Positions 57,819 through 64,000 of a stretch of DNA of 64,000 nt are shown here, one piece after another. The stretch is from Dryomyza anilis (taxonomy: Eukaryota; Arthropoda; Insecta; Diptera; Dryomyzidae): the NCBI GenBank assembly GCA_951804985.1, contig OX638134.1, positions 82,563,679 through 82,627,678 of the forward strand. The letters run 5' to 3'. Every line of letters starts with the position of its first letter. Positions within the stretch are counted from its first letter, which is position 1. The position numbers were made by a program, and so were the translations under genes. A model generated the notes under the pieces. The model was not told where the DNA came from, ran no database searches, and worked only from the letters and a program-made list of their open reading frames with translations.

Positions 57819-58373
57819 GTGGTTGCGCCCATCAATGATAATCGCTGCAAGGACACAAGGGAAAAGCAACGAATTTACCGTCGAAAAACACACAGTTTTA
57901 CACAAAATAACAATGCAGTGAAAATGAAAATGGAAATGAAAATTCATTCGATAATGATGATGTTGTTACGGCCGACGGACAATCGCACACACATGCTGGG
58001 TCGGTCGGCACCTCATCAGCAACATCATCATCAACCTCATCAACATCATTATCACCACCATCCTCATCTCCATCCTACTATTTTGGTCATCGACCACGTG
58101 TGCTGCGCGCTACGCATTCAATTGTTTGTGAAACTAATCATGTCTCTCGGTAGATTTGATGCTGACACAAAGCCGCCCATAATATGCTGCAAACCAACAG
58201 ACCAACTCTGCACGCCGCCCATCAACAACCAAAGAACTAACCGACCGACCGTCCAAGCCACCCACACACTACCCAGTAAAATCCGGCGCAGCGCGGCACA
58301 ACGGACGGTCCATTGTCGGAAATTCGATTACGAGTGGTGTCGAATGCGTGCCGTGGGGACTGAACGGCGTTGA
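57819..58373 (+). CDS. Hypothetical His-rich open frame (weak)
   Basis: This is the longest frame not made by a tandem repeat: 184 aa. It has a basic N-terminal part, then a His/Gln/Pro tract (HQQHHHQPHQHHYHHHPHLH at about residues 66-85), and a hydrophobic stretch ILVIDHVCCALRIQLFVKLI. No domain, signal peptide or splice context is convincing. The His tract comes from a CATCAT/CACCAT microsatellite (58015-58075). The surrounding DNA is GC-balanced, so the frame may lie in an exon or merely lack stops. No function proposed. Confidence 0.15.
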   Translation: MVAPINDNRCKDTREKQRIYRRKTHSFTQNNNAVKMKMEMKIHSIMMMLLRPTDNRTHMLGRSAPHQQHHHQPHQHHYHHHPHLHPTILVIDHVCCALRIQLFVKLIMSLGRFDADTKPPIICCKPTDQLCTPPINNQRTNRPTVQATHTLPSKIRRSAAQRTVHCRKFDYEWCRMRAVGTERR

Positions 58374-59365
58374 ACAATGCGGCCGGCGGAACAAATAGTT
58401 GCAACAGCAACAATTACCTCGTCATCGTGGAGTCAGGGACAAAGCATGATGGACACGTTTTTGCAGTACACGCAAAGAAATAAAAGCGACTTTTCAGAGG
58501 TAAAACTTATTAAATAGAATTTAAAAATGTATTTTATTTCAATTTCTATAAAATAAATTTAAATAAATATAATTTATGCTTAGTAGATGTATTGTTTTTT
58601 TTTACATTTTTTTGACTACATTTAAAACAAATCAAAAATCATTTTATATTACATTTTATAATACAGTTTCTGCAATATGTAAAAAACAAGTTTCTAACGC
58701 ATTGTGTAGTAAAATCAAGTCAAATAAAAACAAATGTACTTAAAATGTATGTAAATGTATGTAATCGTATGTAAATGTATGTAAATGTAGTAAGCCATTA
58801 ATTTTCTTTAGTAGATGAACATATTTATATAAAAATTTCAAATGTGTTAGTTTTCGTAAAAAACATCAGTATATCTCTTTTGTATAGCATATCAACTATT
58901 TACAAAGTCGGATAAATTTAGTGGAAATGGCTCTTAAAGATTGAGGGGAGTGGTAATCGGAAATTCATCTCGGTGGATTATAGATTTAGGTATCACCTAT
59001 CTTACAATAAGTATTTACCATGGTGGGACTACTTACTTAATTTGCAGGTATGATTTTGTGTCATTTAAATACCCACTTCGCTCTTAGAAGGTTCAAGAAC
59101 TCATAGAATATGAAATTTTTTATGCAAAAATGCGGCTCCAATAAAAAAGGATATTAAAAAATAAAATAATTATAATCGAATAATAAGAATAACATAATGA
59201 TGTTTTTATATAAATGATGTTATAAAGAAGTCATATTCATTTTGCCTGTGTTCAAATTTCAGCCAAATCGGACGAAGGAATCGACGAAGGAATCTTTAAT
59301 GGGTTAAATTACTGTACAATCGTAAGTAGATATATTTCAGAGAATAATCAGTTTATATTGTAATC
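58374..59365. other. Unassigned sequence with ATGTATGTA microsatellite
   Basis: 58735-58790 has ATGTATGTAAATGTATGTA-type repeats. The rest is AT-rich and featureless. Confidence 0.45.
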
Positions 59366-59378
59366 TATTATAATCAGA

Positions 59379-60168
59379 TTAGCGTCGTTAACTCAAGGTT
59401 AGTGCGCTGGACTGCGTGACGAAAGGTCTCAGGTTCAAGTCTGGACTTTTCATCGAAAACATTTTTATATACCGCGCTACCTCTCGGCAGTAAATGACGA
59501 CGAGTGTAAAACATTGTCTATGAAAAGTTCTTACCCGCCGTTCGGATGAGGGATGTCCAAAATACATAAAATATAAACAATCGATATATTGCTTCGATAC
59601 ATCGATGTTTTCCAAGCCTTCTGAGAAGCCTCAGAATCTATTCGATACATCGATATATTTGACGATATATCGAATCACTGTTAAATTCATATTTACTAAA
59701 CGAAACTAGCGAAATTTAATTAAATTTGATTATTTATAGAATTCTCTTTGAAATTAAACAAATTACCATTTGCTGCATACATGGTTCTCGGTTTTTCTTA
59801 ATATGACATAATATGGATTTAAATATTTTTGATTTCGAACGCCTTAATTATTTTGTATAATAAGAAAATGTTTCACGTCAAAAACTTCTTATTTGGGTTA
59901 TTTGACATATCAAAATATACATTATTTACCTAACAATTCGATGTATCGAAAACATCGATATTTTTGTTCGATACATCGGAAAACATCGATGTATTATATC
60001 AACCAAAACATTGATATTTATTGCAGATGGACATCCCTAGTTCGGATCTGGCATTAAACTGTAGGTCCCACCACTTTGAGTACAAATATAACACGCACAG
60101 CTCAAAATGTTTAGAGAGCTCGGAGCTAAGTTCTTATAAGACTGTAGCACCTAACTATTATATTATAT
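59379..60168 (+). mobile_element. tRNA-derived SINE, copy 4 (with nested hAT element)
   Basis: TTAGCGTCGTTAACTCAAGG (degenerate A box), then GCGCTGGACTGCGTGACGAA, B box GGTTCAAGTCT (59432-59442), CGCGCTACCTCTCGGCAGTA, TTACCCGCCGTTCGGAT, and after the hAT insert CTGGCATTAAACTGTAGGTC and the CACCTAACTATTATATTA tail. TATTATAATCAGA at 59366-59378 and 60169-60181 is a 13-bp target duplication. SINE sequence alone is ~300 bp. Confidence 0.92.
59548..60039. mobile_element. hAT-type MITE inside SINE copy 4
   Basis: GAGGGATGTCC at the left and GGACATCCCTA at the right are inverted, and GTTCGGAT flanks the element perfectly on both sides (59540-59547, 60040-60047). An exact 8-bp duplication is diagnostic of hAT. 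492 bp. The interior is packed with TTCGATACATCGAT / ATCGATGTATCGA motifs in both directions. No transposase. Confidence 0.94.
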
Positions 60169-60209
60169 TATTATAATCAGAGCAAAAATGTACTATGTTA
60201 TGATAATAT

Positions 60210-60501
60210 AAAGGGTTTTTCAACAGGGACGCTACAAAAGTAGAGCGACAGGGACAGCAAACGACGCCATATTTCTTGCCACTCTTTTGACATTTCTCTT
60301 CAGTAAGGTTTGCCATTTCATGATGGAAAGATATACGAATTCGAATTTCGGTAGTAAATTTTAATAATTCCGACTCCTTGTTGGCTCGTATGTCTTTTCA
60401 TCATGGCGTCGTTTGCTGTCCCTGTCGTTCTACTTTTGTAGCGTCCCTGTTGAAAAACCCTTGAAAAAAACATTTGTAGCGCTCTTATTGAAAAACCCTT
60501 T
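60210..60501. mobile_element. Fold-back MITE, copy D (AGGGTTTTTCAA ends)
   Basis: AAAGGGTTTTTCAACAGGGA at the left and TAGCGCTCTTATTGAAAAAC at the right. The left arm is complete (GAGCGACAGGGACAGCAAAC, GACATTTCTCTTCAGTAAGG). The right arm has lost the segment between TTTTCATCATG and GCGTCGTTTGC. The 85-aa frame starting at 60413 begins in this element and is not a gene. Confidence 0.88.
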
Positions 60502-61449
60502 AGAACTACTATTCGAATGGTATAACGTTTTTCAAACGTTTCGATTTCTTAGAATTGAATCGAACGTTCGTTCAATATTTTTGTTTAGGCAACTATTTTT
60601 CATATCCTACAAATATTTAAGATTTTTTTTTTACTTTGTCATACGATTTATGTTGTTGCAGGAAACATAAAAACTCTCAAAACAAACGGACATTTCATTT
60701 AATAGATGAATCAAAAATTGTAGTGTAGAATGTAGATATTCAACCGATATTGAAACGAATTATAGTCGATATCTTTGTTACAGTGTAATACATGATCTGT
60801 GGGTTTATTCATGAAATATGCACGAAGCAAATAATTTTTCAAATCCTGCAGGACTTAAAAGATACGCTAAAGTTAAAAAGGTTTATACAGCTAAACGAAA
60901 AGAAGAATTAAGAAACACAATATCATTGCTTTTTAAATATTAAACAGTTTTTTTTTTATTCCAAGTAGTTTAATTCACGGCTGACAAAAAGTCAACGCGA
61001 ATATTGAAACTGATTCGAACAAATTAAATTTGTGCCCATCAAAATTATTTGAATATTTTAGCTGAGTCACAGTTTAACAGAAAAGTAATCGCATATATAC
61101 TTCTTGATTGGAAGTAGATAAGTCGTCTAGCACTAAAATATTGCGAAGAGTCACACAAGTAAAATTTGTGGTTAACAATAAAGTAATTACGAATATTTTT
61201 CTCGGTTCTAAGAAGTTAAATTCGTGTATATCAAAAAAAAATGAGCATATACTTCTTGAATTAAAGAACTAATCTCCTAGTTATTAAGAAAATGTTCTGA
61301 AATTTCAGCAGTATTTTTTTGATATTACTGAAACTCAAATACTCTGCATTCGTGATGCATTGTTCTTCAATTTTAGAAGTTTATTTCTTGCCGTGTAGAA
61401 ATAGCTTATTTACAAATTAAGTCTGTTCGAAGGTCTCGTATTTCTCTGA
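60502..61449. other. Unassigned AT-rich sequence
   Basis: Possible decayed element ends (TGCCGTGTAGAAAT at about 61391; TATTTCTCTGAGTG at about 61440), but no partner terminus was identified. Confidence 0.35.
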
Positions 61450-61719
61450 GTGCAACAACAGACTGCCGAGTGTCTGACTGGACGTTGGTTGCTGCTGCTG
61501 GTCAAGTGCGGTGAAAACGAAGTTAATCTGTCACTTGTGCATATGACGCACCAAGTGGGCCAGCAACTGAGCAACAGACAAATTGTGCTGCGGATCTGGT
61601 TGTTATTATTGTTGTTGTGTTTGATGGTGTACTCACCAATAGCAACAGCAACAGACAATCGCATAAAAACGACACTCAAGTTGCATCCATCAACATCAAC
61701 ACAAAACCGTTCAACATGA
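61450..61719 (+). CDS. Candidate exon with signal-peptide-like segment (weak)
   Basis: An 89-aa plus frame contains an in-frame MTHQVGQQLSNRQIVLRIW followed by LLLLLLCLMVYSPIATATDN: basic region, leucine core, then an A-x-A-like cleavage site (ATATDN). That is what a signal peptide looks like, and the DNA is GC-balanced and unique. Against it, a 131-aa frame lies on the opposite strand, the Leu run comes from TTGTTATTATTGTTGTTG repeats, and no good donor site ends the exon. No family recognised. Confidence 0.18.
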   Translation: MQQQTAECLTGRWLLLLVKCGENEVNLSLVHMTHQVGQQLSNRQIVLRIWLLLLLLCLMVYSPIATATDNRIKTTLKLHPSTSTQNRST

Positions 61720-62009
61720 TTTTGTTGAAATTTGTTTTTCTTGTTTTTAAGACGATTAAGTTGCTGGCTCTTTGGGGGAGATGAGTGGTGGACATCATGT
61801 TGCATGATTGTTCGCTATATTGCGGTAGCAATTGTTGCTAGAAATTGTTGCAGCTTCAGTTGAAGACTAGTGCCTAACATGTGGACAAGTGGTCACGGAA
61901 CGGAACAGACGATGATGCTATTAATTGTGTCCTAGAATAATAAGGAAATTATAGTTAAATCTCTAGAGGATTTGAGATTAGAACATACGATAGAGAATTA
62001 TTTCTAAAA
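61720..62009. other. Unassigned sequence
   Basis: Unique GC-balanced DNA to about 61920, then AT-rich. No feature. Confidence 0.4.
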
Positions 62010-63720
62010 CATTCAAATTACAACACAAAATACAAAATCTACCCTAGACAAAAATATTTGGTATGCAACTGGAAGGATTTTATCGTAAGATTTTAAGCAG
62101 ACAAAGGCGGTGTTTGTATCAAAAGGGCTGCCTGTTTTCTGAACGTCCCCAAAATATGACAAATATCTGTTTTTAAAATTCCATAAAATTTGATTGTCTT
62201 CCGAGACAAAATTACTGGCATTTTTCCGGAATATTTCAGGCATATTTTATTTTTTTATATTTTTATATTTTTATATTTTTATATTTTTATATTTTTATAT
62301 TTTTATATTTTTATATTTTTATATTTTTATATTTTTATATTTTTATATTTTTATATTTTTATATTTTTATATTTTTATATTTTTATATTTTTATATTTTT
62401 ATATTTTTATATTTTTATATTTTTATATTTTTATATTTTTATATTTTTATATTTTTATATTTTTATATTTTTATATTTTTATATTTTTATATTTTTATAT
62501 TTTTATATTTTTATATTTTTATATTTTTATATTTTTATATTTTTATATTTTTAATTTTTTATATTTTTATATTTTTATATTTTTATATTTTTATATTTTT
62601 ATATTTTTATATTTTTATATTTTTATATTTTTATATTTTTATATTTTTATATTTTTATATTTTTCACACAGAAAAATAGAATATTTTGGAAAGTGTATAT
62701 CAGATTGTAAATAATGTAGAATTTTATTGGCAGATTCAAGGTATATTTTTGGAATGGGCAGAAAATAGACAAACTCCGACTTTGTCTGTTTGAAATATGT
62801 CGGAAAAAAATGTTTTAAAACTGCCTCGACCTCGAATGTTAGGGCTGCCCACAAAATTCAATTTATCTATGGAATACTCCAGAAAAATGCCAAAAAACTT
62901 TGTCTTCGGATGCTGTCAAATTTTTGTATAATTCTAAAAGTAGTTTACCGGCATAATTTAGACAGAAATTAGACAGTTCTTTATACAAACTCTACTTTTC
63001 TCAGCTGAATTTTCCATATACACCGGTGTATGTAAGATTTTGGGACACGTGTGGCATGTTATCAAATTTTGTGATATTTTAATAGCTGATTCTTGGTATA
63101 TTTTAATAAGTCCAGAAAATAGGTAGCTTTTGTAAAAACTTCGCCATTGTTTGTTCCAATAAAATGTTTCTGAACTTCTTTGAGCCTTCCAAAAATATTG
63201 TCCAGGGTGATATGTTTTCCAGAAAATTCCATTTATCTGTGTTTGTCAGAAATACTTCAAAATACAAGATATGTGAACAAATTTTTGGCAGGCTCCTGGC
63301 AGTTTTTATACAGTTTTTATGATGATTTTTTGATTGATTTAGGTGGAGTTTGTATCAAATGCTGAACGACTCAAATATATATCAGAAATCTGCCTTTTAA
63401 ATTCAGCAATGTTTATAATATTCTCTATACCTCCTATAGTCTTCCATTTATGTCCCAAATATTTTTGAAAACTTCTGAATTTTTTTTTCGGGAGGATACG
63501 TTAGACAACATTTTAGGCATGGTCGTGGCAGTTTATAATTATTTTTTAGGAAGATTTTAAGTAGACAAAAGCGGAGTTTGTTTAAAATGCTGTCTATTTT
63601 CTGTCGAACGCCGAGAATCTTTAAAAAATTAGAAAAACCTGTTATACACCTTTCACAAACTTCCGTATATCTGTGTGTTTACCAGAAATGTGCCGTAAAT
63701 AATTTAGAAAAATTACAGAA
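62010..63720. repeat. CTTTTGTCTGTTT-family repeat block
   Basis: Units in both orientations: GCAGACAAAGGCGGTGTTTG at 62098, AAACTCCGACTTTGTCTGTT at 62770, GTAGACAAAAGCGGAGTTTG at 63561. Associated phrases include ATTCCATTTATCTGTGT, ATATGTCGGAAAAAAATGTT and TTTTTGGCAGGCTC. Period is roughly 150-200 bp with heavy divergence. The microsatellite at 62246-62664 is embedded in it. Relatives at 2515-3330 and 8205-9080. Confidence 0.68.
62246..62664. repeat. Octanucleotide microsatellite (TTTTTATA)n
   Basis: About 52 perfect head-to-tail copies of TTTTTATA, broken once near 62550 (TTTTTAATTTTTTATA). Because three units make 24 bp, two plus frames stay open with an eight-residue period (IFLYFYIF) and give spurious frames of 161 and 174 aa. 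Near-perfect purity implies recent expansion or ongoing slippage. Confidence 0.98.
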
Positions 63721-64000
63721 AATATGTTTTCTTTTTTGACATCGCCATTCTAAAGATGAATTTATCAAAATCAACAATGTTTTTCAAATATTTTCCTTGA
63801 ATTACTTAGAAATTTTTCCGTAGAATAAAAAGCAGGATTTGTATATTTTTTGTTTGTTCTCTAAGTCCTTAATATTCCCATATATTTCGCTCGATGACAT
63901 AATTTATTAAAAACACTTTTACTACAAAACATTGTTTTATTGTTGTTTCAATTTTGTTTGAATTTGTTTTTCGATTTTTTCCCAGAAAAATCATTCGCAC
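63721..64000. other. Unassigned AT-rich sequence at window end
   Basis: No feature recognised. Confidence 0.4.

Noticed and set aside
62190..62714. 174-aa and 161-aa open frames with IFLYFYIF periods
   Set aside because: They are translations of the (TTTTTATA)n microsatellite.

Overview
The window is AT-rich nuclear DNA from a fly, probably a cyclorrhaphan (higher) dipteran. The reasons are a DINE-1/Helentron-like 3' end, gypsy-group solo LTRs flanked by ATAT duplications, a Jockey/CR1-type LINE fragment, TA-flanked MITEs, and CAA/CAG-rich unique islands of the kind found in large fly introns. No complete, intact protein gene can be supported. Nearly all open frames are accidental or are made by tandem repeats. 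The window is most simply read as deep intergenic DNA or the inside of a very long intron.

Layout. 1-626: 3' part of a Helentron-like element with ~140-bp tandem repeats. 2.5-9.1 kb: old dispersed repeats, fold-back elements and a TA-flanked MITE (8296-8696). 10.75-12.43 kb: a three-level nest in which a MITE was hit by a tRNA-derived SINE, which was hit by a 1.2-kb insert that looks like a gag-start/LINE-ORF2 chimera. 13.4-13.98 kb: another MITE. 14.5-19.3 kb: two large arrays of a 19-bp satellite in opposite orientation. 21.9-30.3 kb: two solo LTRs of one family in inverted orientation, a palindromic 16-bp array and a degenerate ~150-190-bp tandem region. 30.7-34 kb: a ~54-bp array and a third 19-bp array. 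35.2-37 kb: a six-unit heat-shock-element-like palindrome beside a 313-bp tandem/inverted repeat. 39.9-45.6 kb: MITEs, a SINE with a MITE inside it, and a broken ~54-bp array. 46.4-54.9 kb: a fourth 19-bp array, a family with GGGGTAAAGTGGGA ends, a third SINE with a MITE in its tail, and an ITR element. 56-60.5 kb: two hAT-type elements (one inside a fourth SINE), a two-orientation 19-bp array and a fold-back MITE. 62-63.7 kb: a dispersed repeat block split by a ~52-copy octanucleotide microsatellite.

The elements interact mainly by nesting. All four SINE copies of substantial length carry a later insertion, and recognisable target duplications (13-bp, 8-bp, 7-bp, TA) let the order of events be read. 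Unique, more GC-balanced islands lie at about 9.2-9.4, 13.0-13.4, 20.4-21.1, 32.0-32.5, 34.0-35.0, 37.1-39.3, 57.5-58.5 and 61.4-61.9 kb. These are the best places for unrecognised exons or regulatory DNA, and three weak exon candidates are listed.
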